Shown here piece by piece: positions 49,508 through 59,020 of a stretch of DNA of 64,000 nucleotides. The translations under genes were made by a program, and so were the position numbers. The DNA is from an uncultured Collinsella sp. (GTDB lineage Bacteria; Actinomycetota; Coriobacteriia; Coriobacteriales; Coriobacteriaceae): positions 3,685 to 67,684 of the forward strand of contig CATYZE010000010.1 in assembly GCA_958415525.1 (NCBI GenBank), written 5' to 3'. Within the stretch, counting starts at the first letter, position 1. Every line of letters starts with the position of its first letter. A model generated the notes under the pieces. It was not told the origin of the DNA, made no database searches, and worked only from the letters and a program-made list of their open reading frames with translations.

Positions 49508-52500
49508 GTGTATCTCAAGTCCCTCACGCTCAAAGGGTTCAAGTCGTTTGCCGACCGCGCCCATATGTCATTTGAGCCGGGCCTGACCGTCATCGTCGGT
49601 CCCAACGGCTCGGGAAAATCGAACATCTCCGACTCGATTCTGTGGGTCCTGGGCGAGCAGAGCGCCAAGCAGCTGCGCGGCCAGGCCATGGAGGACGTCA
49701 TCTTCTCGGGCTCGTCGGCACGCAAGCCGGTGGGTGTCGCCGAGGTCACGCTGGTGCTCGATAACTCGGACCATATGCTGCCCGTCGATTTTGACGAGGT
49801 CGCCATCACCCGTCGCATGTATCGCTCGGGCGAAAGCGAGTACCTCATCAACTCGAGTCCGTGCCGCCTGATGGACATTCAGGACATCCTGCACGATTCG
49901 GGCCTGGGCAAGGATACGCATTCCATCATCAGCCAGGGCAAGCTCGATGCCATTTTGCAGAGCCGCCCCGAGGAGCGCCGTGCCCTCATCGAGGAGGCCG
50001 CCGGCATCTCCAAGCACAAGCGCCGCAAGGAGCGTGCGCTCAAAAAGATTAAGTCGATGGACGAGCACCTGACGCGTGCCCGCGACATCAATAAGGAAAT
50101 TGCCCGTCAGCTGCGACCGCTGGAGCGTCAGGTCGATCGTGCGCGCAAGTACAAAGAGCTGTCCTCGCGCGCGAACGAGCTTACGCAGATGCTGGCCGTC
50201 GACGAGCTGCGTTCGCTGCAATCGCAGTGGAACGACCTGGAGAGCCGCTCCAAGGAAGGCGCCGCCGAGCTGGAGCTTGCGCAGTACCGCATGGGCGAAA
50301 AGGAGCGCGAGCTCGAGAAGCTCCAGGTTATGCTTGAGGAAAAGGGCCTGTTTGTGGGCGACCTGGGCGAGCAGCGCCGCCATATGCAAGACGTGGTCGG
50401 CCGCATTAACTCCGATATGCGCCTGCTCGAGGAAAAGGGCCACAACATGGTGTCGCGCCTGTCCGACATGCGTGGCCAGATCTCGAGCTCCGAGCATCAG
50501 CGTCGTCGCGTGGTCGAGGAGCTCGAGGACGCGCGTGCGCAGCTTGAGGAAGTGACCGGTGCGCACATGCAGGCCCAGGAGGACGTTGACGCCGCTGGTC
50601 CTGCCGCCGCTGAGCTCCACGAGCGACGCGTGGCTCTCGACAATCAGATTTCGCAGCTTACGCGTGAGCAACGCGATGTGCAACGTGGGGCCGATAACGC
50701 GGCGCTCGAACTCGCCAAGGTGAAGGACTCGCTGAGTAACGCCGAGGTCGAGGACAACATGTACGCCTCGCGCTTGGAGCAGATCGACGAGCAGCTCGAG
50801 GAAGTCACGGCCTCGCTCGAAAGCCGTCGCGACCGCGCCGAGGAGCTTGAGGGTGCTCTTGAGGAAGCGCGCCAGGCTCAGGTCGATGCGCGTGAAGCCA
50901 CCGAGACGGCACGCGCGGCCCTGAAGGACCTGCGTGCCCGCGAGAGCGAGGCACGCAACAAGTTATCCGAGGTGCGCTCGGAGCTTGCCAGCCAAAAGAA
51001 GCTCGATGCCCGCATGGCTGACAGCTCGCCGCTGGTGAGCCGTCTGATGGGCGCGCTGGGCGATGATGTCTCGGGTCGTCTGGGTGACGTGCTCGAGGCT
51101 CCTCGTGAGCTTGAGGGCCTGGTTGAGCAGCTGCTTGCCGGCGATATCGATGCTCTTTTGTTTGATGACGCCGCCACGCTTGAGCGTGCCGGTCGCGCGG
51201 CTCTGGACCAAAAGAAGGCCTCGGGTGAGGCGCTGCTGGTCGCGCGCGGTGTGAGCGCCTCTGCTGCCGCTAAGGGCGCTGCCGGTTCCCGCCTGGTCGA
51301 TCGTCTGTCCGTGCGCGCAGGCTACGGTCCCGTCGTTGAGGTGCTGCTCGGCGGTTATTACGTCGTGGACGATCTTGCTGCCGCTCTGTCGGCGCCGGTC
51401 GTTGACGGCGTGACTTACGTGACCCCTGATGGCGCCCGCGTCGCCTGCGGCGGCCTGGTGCGTGTGGGGCTCGACGCCGGCGAGGCTTCGGGTGCTTTGG
51501 AGCGCAAGCGTCGCATTCGCGAGCTGGAGGGCCTGGAGCCCGATCTGGCTGCTGTGTTTGAGCATGTGTCGGATCAGGTCGTCGAGGCCAATGCGGCCGT
51601 CGAAGAGGCGCGTGCCGCTGAGGGCGATGCCGCCGGCGAGATCGCCCGTCTTGAGGGCGAGCGCCGTTCGCTGCTCTCCGAGATTGGCCGCCTGGAGCAA
51701 AGCGCCAACAATGCCGAGGTCGAGCGCGTGCGTATTTTCAAGCGCCGCGAGCAGGCTACCGAGGCCGTTCGCGCTGCGCGCCCGCGCGTGGACGAGCTCA
51801 CCCGTTCGCGGGACGAGGCGCGAGCGCAGGCAAGCGACCTGGGCCTTCAGATTGCCGAGGCCAACGACGAACTTGACCGCGTTCGCCGTGACGATTCTGA
51901 GGCCGCCGGCAAGCTCGCCGATGCCAAGGTCCGCCTGGCCCAGGCGAGCGAGCGCCTTCGTTCTCTGAAGGGCCGCGTGCCCGATCTGGAGCATCGCCTG
52001 GAGGGCATCGACCGCCGTATCCGCGGAACACGCCAGGCCTCGCGCTCACTCGAGCTGCTGCGCCTGCGCGTCGATCCCATGCACGAGCGCTATTCGGCCC
52101 TGCTGGAGCGCGCGTCAGATTGGGCCGCACGTCTGCGTGACCAGGCCTCTCTGGAGGAGGCGGACTCCGCTTCGCTTAAGAAGACCATCGAGGATGCCAA
52201 GGCAGAGGTTGCCCGCGCTAAGGAGCGGGTCGATACCGCCACCGCCACGCAAAACGAGTTCAAGGTCGCACGCGGCAAGCTTGAGGTGCAGGTAGAGGCC
52301 GCCATTAAGGCCATTACCGCCGATGGCACCACGGTACTCGAGGAAGCGCTCATGCTTCCGGCGCCCACCGACCGCGATGCCGCCGAGCGCGAGCTCAACC
52401 AGCTTGTGCGCCAGATCAACAACCTGGGCCCTGTGAACCAAGTTGCCATGGAGGAGTACGAGCAGCTCAAGCGCCGCGCTGACTACATCGAGGAACAGCT

Positions 52501-53044
52501 GGCCGATCTGGAGAGCGCGCGTAAGGCGCTCACCAAGATCACGGTGGCCATTGATCGTAAGATGCGCAAGGCGTTCCTGGTGACGTTTGAGAAGGTCGAC
52601 GCGAACTTCCGCGAGATCTTCGCTATGCTCTTCCCGGGCGGTCAGGCACATCTGGAGATGACCGACCCCGAGCATCCGGCCGAGACAGGCATCGAGGTCG
52701 TGGCGCAGCCGCGCGGCAAACGCATCACCAAGATGATGCTCATGTCGGGCGGCGAGAAGAGCCTGACGGCGCTCGCCCTGCTCTTTGCCGTGTACCGCAC
52801 GCGCACGGTGCCGTTCTATGTGCTGGACGAGGTCGAGGCGGCGCTTGATGACGCCAACCTGTCCAAGCTCATCGGAGCCCTCGATGTGCTGCGCTCCGAT
52901 ACACAGCTCTTGGTCATTTCGCATCAGCGCCGTACTATGGAGGACGCCGACGTTCTCTATGGCGTCTCGATGCAAGCCGACGGCGTCAGCCGCGTCGTCT
53001 CGCAAAAACTCGATCGCGAAACCGGAAAGGTCGTGAATGCATAA
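49508..53044 (+). CDS. smc: Chromosome segregation protein SMC
   Basis: A 1,178-residue protein, normal SMC length, from GTG 49508. Walker A is GPNGSGKSNISDSIL at about 32-46; two long coiled coils flank a hinge at about 510-660 (MGALGDDVSGRLGDVLEAPR); the C-terminal head has the signature MLMSGGEKSLTALALLFAVY and Walker B YVLDEVEAALDDANL. It organises and separates chromosomes with ScpA/B. Its stop overlaps the ftsY start by 1 base. Confidence 0.97.
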   Translation: MYLKSLTLKGFKSFADRAHMSFEPGLTVIVGPNGSGKSNISDSILWVLGEQSAKQLRGQAMEDVIFSGSSARKPVGVAEVTLVLDNSDHMLPVDFDEVAITRRMYRSGESEYLINSSPCRLMDIQDILHDSGLGKDTHSIISQGKLDAILQSRPEERRALIEEAAGISKHKRRKERALKKIKSMDEHLTRARDINKEIARQLRPLERQVDRARKYKELSSRANELTQMLAVDELRSLQSQWNDLESRSKEGAAELELAQYRMGEKERELEKLQVMLEEKGLFVGDLGEQRRHMQDVVGRINSDMRLLEEKGHNMVSRLSDMRGQISSSEHQRRRVVEELEDARAQLEEVTGAHMQAQEDVDAAGPAAAELHERRVALDNQISQLTREQRDVQRGADNAALELAKVKDSLSNAEVEDNMYASRLEQIDEQLEEVTASLESRRDRAEELEGALEEARQAQVDAREATETARAALKDLRARESEARNKLSEVRSELASQKKLDARMADSSPLVSRLMGALGDDVSGRLGDVLEAPRELEGLVEQLLAGDIDALLFDDAATLERAGRAALDQKKASGEALLVARGVSASAAAKGAAGSRLVDRLSVRAGYGPVVEVLLGGYYVVDDLAAALSAPVVDGVTYVTPDGARVACGGLVRVGLDAGEASGALERKRRIRELEGLEPDLAAVFEHVSDQVVEANAAVEEARAAEGDAAGEIARLEGERRSLLSEIGRLEQSANNAEVERVRIFKRREQATEAVRAARPRVDELTRSRDEARAQASDLGLQIAEANDELDRVRRDDSEAAGKLADAKVRLAQASERLRSLKGRVPDLEHRLEGIDRRIRGTRQASRSLELLRLRVDPMHERYSALLERASDWAARLRDQASLEEADSASLKKTIEDAKAEVARAKERVDTATATQNEFKVARGKLEVQVEAAIKAITADGTTVLEEALMLPAPTDRDAAERELNQLVRQINNLGPVNQVAMEEYEQLKRRADYIEEQLADLESARKALTKITVAIDRKMRKAFLVTFEKVDANFREIFAMLFPGGQAHLEMTDPEHPAETGIEVVAQPRGKRITKMMLMSGGEKSLTALALLFAVYRTRTVPFYVLDEVEAALDDANLSKLIGALDVLRSDTQLLVISHQRRTMEDADVLYGVSMQADGVSRVVSQKLDRETGKVVNA

Positions 53045-53961
53045 TGGGATTCTTTGACGCTCTCTCGCGCGGACTTGAGCGCAGCCGCGAGGCCCTCAAC
53101 GAGGTCTTCTACTTTGGCGGCGAGGTCGATGAGGACTTTTGGGAGGACCTTGAGGATACCCTCGTTATGGGTGACATGGGTGCCGAGGTCGCCATTCAGG
53201 TCTCCGATGACCTGCGTGAGATGGCCGCCAAGAAGAACCTCAAGACCGCTCCGCAGCTTCGCCGTGCCCTGGCCGAGCAGCTCGAGCAGCACTTTGTGTC
53301 CATCGAGCGCGATCCGTTCTCCGACACGCCGAGCTGCGTGCTGTTTGTAGGCATTAACGGTGCCGGCAAGACCACGACGGTCGGTAAGATCGCGAGCGCC
53401 ATGGCTGCCCGCGGTAAGAATGTCGTGATCGGTTCGGCCGATACCTTCCGCGCTGCCGCCATAGAGCAGCTCGATGTGTGGGGCCAGCGTGCCGGCGTCC
53501 CCGTCATCAAGCGCGATCGCGGCTCCGATCCGGCAAGCGTTTGCTACGACGTGCTCGACGAGGCCGATAAACGCGGCAGCGACCTGGTGCTTATCGACAC
53601 CGCCGGCCGCCTGCACACGAGCCCCGAGCTCATGCGCGAGCTCGCCAAGGTGGTCAACGTGACGCGTAAGCGCGCCGCCAATATGGCCGCCGGCCCCATG
53701 CCCGTCTCGGTCGTGCTCGTGATCGATGCCGCCACCGGCCAGAACGGTCTGAACCAGGCGCTCGAGTTTAACGAGGCACTGGGTCTGGACGGTATTATCA
53801 TGACGAAGCTCGACGGCACGGCAAAGGGCGGTATCGCCATGGCCGTGGCCGAGAAGCTCAAGCTCCCGATCCTGCGCGTGGGCGTGGGCGAGCAGGTCGA
53901 TGACCTGCAGGAGTTCAATGCCAAAGATTTCTGCCGCGCCCTGGTGGGCGAGTCCAATTAA
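53044..53961 (+). CDS. ftsY: Signal recognition particle receptor FtsY
   Basis: A 305-residue GTPase starting MGFFDALSRGLERSREALNE, with the short acidic-poor N-terminus of Gram-positive FtsY. The NG domain has GINGAGKTTTVGKIA (G1, about 103), SADTFRAAAIEQL, IDTAGRLH (G3) and TKLDGTAKGG (G4). It docks the SRP-ribosome complex at the membrane. Confidence 0.96.
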   Translation: MGFFDALSRGLERSREALNEVFYFGGEVDEDFWEDLEDTLVMGDMGAEVAIQVSDDLREMAAKKNLKTAPQLRRALAEQLEQHFVSIERDPFSDTPSCVLFVGINGAGKTTTVGKIASAMAARGKNVVIGSADTFRAAAIEQLDVWGQRAGVPVIKRDRGSDPASVCYDVLDEADKRGSDLVLIDTAGRLHTSPELMRELAKVVNVTRKRAANMAAGPMPVSVVLVIDAATGQNGLNQALEFNEALGLDGIIMTKLDGTAKGGIAMAVAEKLKLPILRVGVGEQVDDLQEFNAKDFCRALVGESN

Positions 53962-53971
53962 GGAGTGACTA

Positions 53972-55447
53972 GTGTTTGATTCCCTGAGCGATCGCCTCAA
54001 CGACACATTTGACCGCCTGCGCGGCAAGGGCAAGCTGACCGAGGCCGATATCACCTCGGCCATGCGCGACATCCGCATGGCGCTGCTCGAGGCCGACGTC
54101 AACTTTAAGGTCGTCAAGGAGTTTGTCGCCAAGACCAAGGAGCGCTGCATGACCGCCGAGGTCATGGAGTCGCTGTCGCCGGCACAAAATGTCGTCAAGA
54201 TCGTGCTCGACGAGCTCACCGAGATGCTCGGCTCCACCGAGAGCAAGCTCGTCTTTAGCAACCGCATTCCTAATGTCATCATGCTCGTGGGCCTGCAGGG
54301 CTCCGGTAAGACCACGGCGGCCGTAAAGCTTGCCTACCTGCTCAAGAAGCAGGGCCGCTCGCCGCTGCTCGCCGCGTGCGACGTCTACCGTCCCGCCGCT
54401 GCCGACCAGCTGGCCACGCTTGGCGGAGAGATCGGCGTACCGGTCTTCCGCGGCGACGGTGCGCACCCGGTCGACATCGCCAAGGGCGCCATTCAGGAGG
54501 CCGTCGACCACCTGCGCGACGTGGTCATCGTCGATACCGCCGGTCGTCTGCAGATCGACGAACAGATGATGCAGGAAGCCGTGGACATCAAGAATGCCGT
54601 CAAGCCCGATCAGGTGCTGATGGTCGTCGATGCCATGACCGGCCAGGATATCGTCAACGTCGTCTCGACCTTTGCCGAGCGAACCGACTTTGACGGCGTG
54701 ATCATCTCCAAGCTCGACGGCGATGCCCGTGGCGGTGGCGCGCTTTCCGTGCGCCAGGTGACCGGTAAGCCCATCAAGTTCGTGAGCATGGGCGAGAAAC
54801 CCGATTCGCTGGAGCCGTTCTATCCCGATCGTATGGCCAAGCGAATCTTGGGCATGGGCGACGTCGTCGGCATCATCGAGAAGGCCCAGGAGGCCGCCGA
54901 TGCCGAGCAGCTCGAGGCTGCCGAGCGCATGCTGCGCGAGGGCTTCACCATGAACGACATGCTCGACCAGATGAAGGCCGTCAAGAAGATGGGCGGTATG
55001 AAGGGCATCCTGGGCATGCTCCCCGGTGGCCAGCGTGCGCTCAACCAGATGGGCGGCAATCTGGACGAGGGCATCTTCGATAAGAACGAGGCCATCATCA
55101 TGTCGATGACCAAGGAGGAGCGCCTGCGCCCCTCCATCATCAACGGCCAGCGCCGTGCCCGCATCGCCAAGGGCGCCGGCGTGACTCCCACCGAGGTCAA
55201 CAGCCTTATGAAGCAGTGGGGCGAGATGAACAAGATGATGGGCCGCATGCGCACGATGGCCAATCAGGCGCAGGCCGGCGGCAAGAAGGGCAAGAAGGGT
55301 AAGAAGGGCAAAAAGATGCGCATGCCCAATATTCCCGGTCTGGATGCCATGGGTCTGGGCGGCATGGGCGGCCTGGGAATGGGCGGCCCCAAGTCCGATA
55401 TGGACCTGCTGCGCCAGATGGAAGCGCAGATGCGTAATAAGAAGTAG
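53972..55447 (+). CDS. ffh: Signal recognition particle protein Ffh
   Basis: A 491-residue protein from GTG 53972, with AAGGAG 6 bases upstream. The NG domain has VGLQGSGKTTAAVKLA (about 107) and DTAGRLQID; the Met-rich M domain follows (MKAVKKMGGMKGILGMLPGG) with a Lys/Gly-rich, Met/Gly-rich C-terminus (KKGKKGKKGKKMRMPNIPGL). It binds signal sequences and 4.5S RNA. I did not find the 4.5S RNA gene in this window. Confidence 0.96.
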   Translation: MFDSLSDRLNDTFDRLRGKGKLTEADITSAMRDIRMALLEADVNFKVVKEFVAKTKERCMTAEVMESLSPAQNVVKIVLDELTEMLGSTESKLVFSNRIPNVIMLVGLQGSGKTTAAVKLAYLLKKQGRSPLLAACDVYRPAAADQLATLGGEIGVPVFRGDGAHPVDIAKGAIQEAVDHLRDVVIVDTAGRLQIDEQMMQEAVDIKNAVKPDQVLMVVDAMTGQDIVNVVSTFAERTDFDGVIISKLDGDARGGGALSVRQVTGKPIKFVSMGEKPDSLEPFYPDRMAKRILGMGDVVGIIEKAQEAADAEQLEAAERMLREGFTMNDMLDQMKAVKKMGGMKGILGMLPGGQRALNQMGGNLDEGIFDKNEAIIMSMTKEERLRPSIINGQRRARIAKGAGVTPTEVNSLMKQWGEMNKMMGRMRTMANQAQAGGKKGKKGKKGKKMRMPNIPGLDAMGLGGMGGLGMGGPKSDMDLLRQMEAQMRNKK

Positions 55448-55471
55448 CGACTGGTTAAGTCGTGTATGGCG

Positions 55472-55508
55472 AAGGCCGCCTGGATGGTACTCCAGGCGGC
55501 CTTTGTCG
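55472..55508 (+). terminator. Terminator after ffh
   Basis: AAGGCCGCCTGGA (55472-55484) pairs perfectly with TCCAGGCGGCCTT (55491-55503), then TTGTCGTT. Confidence 0.8.
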
Positions 55509-55563
55509 TTCGTTCGCAGGTTGTCGAACGCGCGGAAGCGTGTTGACGTCGAGGTGCTTGCTG

Positions 55564-56328
55564 CTAGTGGCAGCCGCAGGACTCGTGTCCGTCGTGGTCG
55601 TGATGGTCGTGACAGCCGCAGGATTCGCCATGCTCGTGGGCGCGCTCGTGGTTGTGGCCATGGCAGTCGCAGGTGGCCTCGCCGGTCTGTGCGAGCGTGC
55701 CGGCAATGAGGGCCTCGACGCAGGCGTCGCAGCTGCCCTGGGCGCCCGCATAGACGGTGATGCCCGCTTGGGCGAGAGCGTTGATGGCGCCGCCGCCGAT
55801 ACCGCCGCAGATAAGCGTGTCGACGCCACCGTTGGCAAGCAGACCCGCCAATGCACCGTGACCAGTGCCGCCGGTGCCCACGACCTGCTCGTTGAGTACC
55901 TTGTCGTCCTGGATGTCGTAGATCTTGAACTGCTCGCTGCGGCCAAAGTGCATAAAGATGTTGCCGTTGTCGTACGTCGTTGCCACCCTCATGGTGTCGA
56001 CCTCCTTTGCTGGCCATGCGGCCGTCGTCGTGGTGATGGGGGAGTATGCGATATTGCCACCTTCGATGATAAGTGCTCGCCCGTTGACCAGCGCGTTTGC
56101 AACCTTGCGATGCGCACGACTGCTGATGGCCGCCACCGTGGCTCGTGCGACGCCCATGTGCAGGGCGACGGCCTCCTGATTGAGGCCTTCCAGGTCGCAT
56201 AGGCGCAGGACTTCGAGTTCGTCGACCGTCATGTCGATGGCGTCTCCGCTGGCAAGGCCGTCAGGGGTAAAGCCGCGGTATTCGGGGATGATCCCAACGC
56301 GGCGCAATTTTTCGCGTCTTCCTGCCAT
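55564..56328 (-). CDS. DUF134 helix-turn-helix fused to a NifX/NifB-type cofactor domain
   Basis: A 254-residue protein from the ATG at 56328 after GGAGAG; a frame from 56358 is longer. The N-terminal about 100 residues are a DUF134-type DNA-binding domain (VDELEVLRLCDLEGLNQEAV, VARATVAAISSRAHRK). Then comes a dinitrogenase iron-molybdenum cofactor biosynthesis domain (about 115-220; MRVATTYDNGNIFMHFGRSE, ICGGIGGGAINALAQAG). The last about 35 residues are Cys/His-rich (CDCHGHNHERAHEHGESCGC). It may sense metal or Fe-S status and repress its own gene; that is inferred from the paired operators upstream. Confidence 0.85.
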   Translation of the reverse strand: MAGRREKLRRVGIIPEYRGFTPDGLASGDAIDMTVDELEVLRLCDLEGLNQEAVALHMGVARATVAAISSRAHRKVANALVNGRALIIEGGNIAYSPITTTTAAWPAKEVDTMRVATTYDNGNIFMHFGRSEQFKIYDIQDDKVLNEQVVGTGGTGHGALAGLLANGGVDTLICGGIGGGAINALAQAGITVYAGAQGSCDACVEALIAGTLAQTGEATCDCHGHNHERAHEHGESCGCHDHHDHDGHESCGCH

Positions 56329-56340
56329 ACACTCTCCAAA

Positions 56341-56409
56341 TCTGACATATGCCAACAATAGAATAGCGAACGTGCGGATTTGTGCAAGGATTTTCTGGCA
56401 TATGTCAGA
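56341..56409 (-). promoter_or_regulatory. Paired operators flanking the DUF134 gene promoter
   Basis: TCTGACATATGCCA (56341-56354) and its exact reverse complement TGGCATATGTCAGA (56396-56409) lie 41 bases apart. On the minus strand a likely promoter sits between them: TTGCAC, 16 bases, TATTCT. The two sites would let a repressor bind on both sides of the promoter. Confidence 0.65.
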
Positions 56410-56494
56410 AAATGAGGGCTTATGTTTGGGCTGTGGGGCCGCGTGCGCCTGGGCTACAATAAAAATTGCTTATAGGCGACTGACAGGAGGGTCA

Positions 56495-57343
56495 ATGAGC
56501 AAGGCTGATCAACACTTTGTAACCATGTGCCGCGATATTCTGGACCATGGCACCACCACCGAGGGCCAAAAGGTCCGCCCGGTGTGGGAGGATGGCACCC
56601 CTGCCTATACCATTAAAAACTTTGGTGTCACGGCACGCTATGACCTACGTGAGGAGTTTCCGGCGCTTACCTTGCGTCGTACGGCCCTCAAATCTGCCAT
56701 GGATGAGATCCTATGGATCTATCAAAAGAAGTCCAATAACGTGCATGACCTCAACAGCCATATTTGGGATGAGTGGGCCGACGAGACCGGCTCCATCGGC
56801 AAGGCCTACGGGTATCAGATTGGCCAGAAGAGCCATTATGCCGAGGGCGACTTTGACCAGATGGATCGGGTGCTGTACGACCTTAAGAACACGCCGTACA
56901 GCCGCCGCATTATGACGAACACCTATGTGTTCAGCGACCTGTCCGAGATGCACCTGTATCCGTGCGCCTACAGCGTGACGTATAACGTGACACAGCGCCC
57001 GCAGGATGACAAACCGACGCTCAACATGATTCTCAACCAGCGCAGCCAGGACATTTTGGCCGCGAACAACTGGAACGTGTGCCAGTACGCCATCTTGCTG
57101 ATGATGGTCGCGCAGTCGGTCGATATGATTCCCGGCGAGCTGCTGCATGTGATTGCCGATGCCCACATCTACGACCGCCATGTCGACATCGTCCGCGAAC
57201 TTATCGAGCGTCCGCAGTTTGCGGCGCCCAAGGTAACGCTTAACCCCGATGTGCACGATTTCTACGCGTTTACGACCGACGACCTGATCGTCGAGGGCTA
57301 CGAGCACGGCCCGCAGGTCAAGAACATCCCCATTGCGGTATAG
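56495..57343 (+). CDS. thyA: Thymidylate synthase
   Basis: A 282-residue enzyme from the ATG at 56495 after GGAGGG. It makes dTMP from dUMP with methylene-THF. The active-site region is MHLYPCAYSVTYNVTQR, with Cys at about residue 157; the His that normally follows Cys (P-C-H) is Ala, a known pattern in a divergent Gram-positive group. Other markers are NQRSQDILAANNWNVCQYA and HVIADAHIYDRHVD. It is followed 9 bases later by folA. Confidence 0.93.
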   Translation: MSKADQHFVTMCRDILDHGTTTEGQKVRPVWEDGTPAYTIKNFGVTARYDLREEFPALTLRRTALKSAMDEILWIYQKKSNNVHDLNSHIWDEWADETGSIGKAYGYQIGQKSHYAEGDFDQMDRVLYDLKNTPYSRRIMTNTYVFSDLSEMHLYPCAYSVTYNVTQRPQDDKPTLNMILNQRSQDILAANNWNVCQYAILLMMVAQSVDMIPGELLHVIADAHIYDRHVDIVRELIERPQFAAPKVTLNPDVHDFYAFTTDDLIVEGYEHGPQVKNIPIAV

Positions 57344-57352
57344 GTGGCAGGC

Positions 57353-57871
57353 ATGACGTGTAAGCTTTCTGCCATCGTCGCCGTGTGTGAAGACTGGGGC
57401 ATTGGCTGCGAGGGCGATATGGTCGTGTCCAATCGCGCCGACATGCGCCATTTTGTGGCGTGTACCAAGGGCTGTCCGGTCATCATGGGACGCAAGACAC
57501 TTCTGAGTTTTCCCGGCGCACGGCCGCTCAAGAACCGCCGCAATATCGTGCTTACACGCGACGAGAGCTTTGCCCCCGAGGACGTCGACGTGGTGCATAG
57601 TATCGGCGAGGCGCTCGCCGCGGTTGCCGATGAGCCCGTTGCCTGGGTTATCGGTGGCGGCGATGTCTATCGGCAGTTTTTGCCGTACTGCGTGGAGGCC
57701 GAGGTCACGCATGACCACTGCGTCCATCCCGTGGACACATACTTTCCCGACTTGGACGCCGATCCCGCGTGGGAAGTTGCGCGGCGCGAAGGGGTTGCCA
57801 CGATTGTCGCGGGCGAGGGTGACGAAGGCCTCGATTATGAGTTCGTGACGTATCGTCGCGTTGAGGTGTAA
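57353..57871 (+). CDS. folA: Dihydrofolate reductase
   Basis: A 172-residue enzyme; I start at the ATG at 57353 with AGGTGG upstream rather than the GTG at 57344. Key motifs: LSAIVAVCEDWGIGCEGDMV, VIMGRKTLLSFPGARPL and VAWVIGGGDVYRQFLPYC, with the acidic DMRHF replacing the usual D/E helix. It regenerates tetrahydrofolate used up by ThyA; thyA-folA pairing is common. Confidence 0.93.
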   Translation: MTCKLSAIVAVCEDWGIGCEGDMVVSNRADMRHFVACTKGCPVIMGRKTLLSFPGARPLKNRRNIVLTRDESFAPEDVDVVHSIGEALAAVADEPVAWVIGGGDVYRQFLPYCVEAEVTHDHCVHPVDTYFPDLDADPAWEVARREGVATIVAGEGDEGLDYEFVTYRRVEV

Positions 57872-57980
57872 ATCGTCTGGCACGAACGGTATCATCGGGT
57901 TGATTGATTGTATGGGGCGGCGCTTGGCGTCGCCTCGTTTGGTATAGATGTGCTGTAAAGAAGGGTGCGGGCTGGCTGCT

Positions 57981-58895
57981 ATGACTGATGCCGTTGAGGT
58001 TCTGCGAATTGATTCGCTCGAGGACGAGCGGCTCGATGCCTACGTGCGACTGACCGAGCGCGAGCTTCGCTGCGTGCTGGAGCCGCAAAAGGGCATCTTT
58101 ATCGCCGAGAGTGCCAAGGTCATAGAGCGTGCGGTGCGCGCCGGATACGAGCCGGTGAGCTTTCTGTTGGGTGAGCGCTGGCTCGACCAGATGATGCCGC
58201 TGTTTGAGCGCCTGGTTGTGCGCGAGGGAGCGGGTCCGGTCCCGGTGTTCGTGGCCTCGATGGAGCTCATGGAGCAGTTGACGGGCTTTAACGTGACGCG
58301 CGGTGCGCTCGCGGCGTTCCGTCGCCCGCGTCAGATTCCGGTTGATGAGTTCTTGGGCGGCGTCGTCGAGGCGGCGGGGGAGCGCCCGGTGCGCGTATGC
58401 GTGCTTGAGGGTATTGTCGACCACACAAATGTGGGCGCGATTTTCCGCTCGGCTGCCGCTCTCAATGTCGACGGCATTCTGGTGAGCCCTACGTGCTGCG
58501 ATCCGCTGTATCGTCGCTCTGCCCGCGTGAGCATGGGCACGGTGTTTCAGGTGCCGTGGACGCGTATTGGCAGTGAGGCTCGCGTGTGGCCACATGATGG
58601 CCTGGCCGCGCTTCATGATGCCGGTTTTTCGTGTGCCGCCATGGCGTTGACGGATGACTCCGTTTCGCTGGACGATCCTGTGCTGCAGGAGATTGATCGC
58701 CTGGCGATCTTTATGGGCACCGAGGGTGCCGGTCTGGGCGCCAAGACCATCGCGGGCTGTGACCGGGCCGTGCGCATCCCGATGGCGCACGGGGTCGATT
58801 CGCTCAACGTGGCCGCGGCGAGTGCCGTCGCCTTTTGGCAGCTGTGCCCGCACGTGAGCAACGAGTATCACTACCAGCCGGGTTTGTATCACTAG
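57981..58895 (+). CDS. SpoU/TrmH family RNA 2'-O-methyltransferase
   Basis: A protein of about 304 residues. I take the ATG at 57981 as start; the frame is open to 57948 and neither site has a strong RBS. The three SpoU motifs are present: EGIVDHTNVGAIFRSAAALN (motif 1, with Arg), IFMGTEGAGLG (motif 2) and IPMAHGVDSLNVAAASAVAF (motif 3). An N-terminal substrate-binding domain precedes them. These enzymes methylate ribose in tRNA or 23S rRNA; the exact target is not evident. Confidence 0.9.
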   Translation: MTDAVEVLRIDSLEDERLDAYVRLTERELRCVLEPQKGIFIAESAKVIERAVRAGYEPVSFLLGERWLDQMMPLFERLVVREGAGPVPVFVASMELMEQLTGFNVTRGALAAFRRPRQIPVDEFLGGVVEAAGERPVRVCVLEGIVDHTNVGAIFRSAAALNVDGILVSPTCCDPLYRRSARVSMGTVFQVPWTRIGSEARVWPHDGLAALHDAGFSCAAMALTDDSVSLDDPVLQEIDRLAIFMGTEGAGLGAKTIAGCDRAVRIPMAHGVDSLNVAAASAVAFWQLCPHVSNEYHYQPGLYH

Positions 58896-59020
58896 CCGAG
58901 TGTGATATCCGAGTCGTGCGAGCGGGGTATTTCTATAATCTTCGCTTGGTGCTAGGCTGGTCATTATTGTAACTATTATCAGCTGTTTTGTCGGTTGACG
59001 TGCGCTTTTGGGGAGGGCGT

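Noticed and set aside
56495..57343. ThyA as inactive because P-C-H is P-C-A
   Set aside because: The catalytic Cys and Arg/Ser-Gln-Asp regions are present, and this variant is familiar from other Gram-positive ThyA proteins in thyA-folA pairs.
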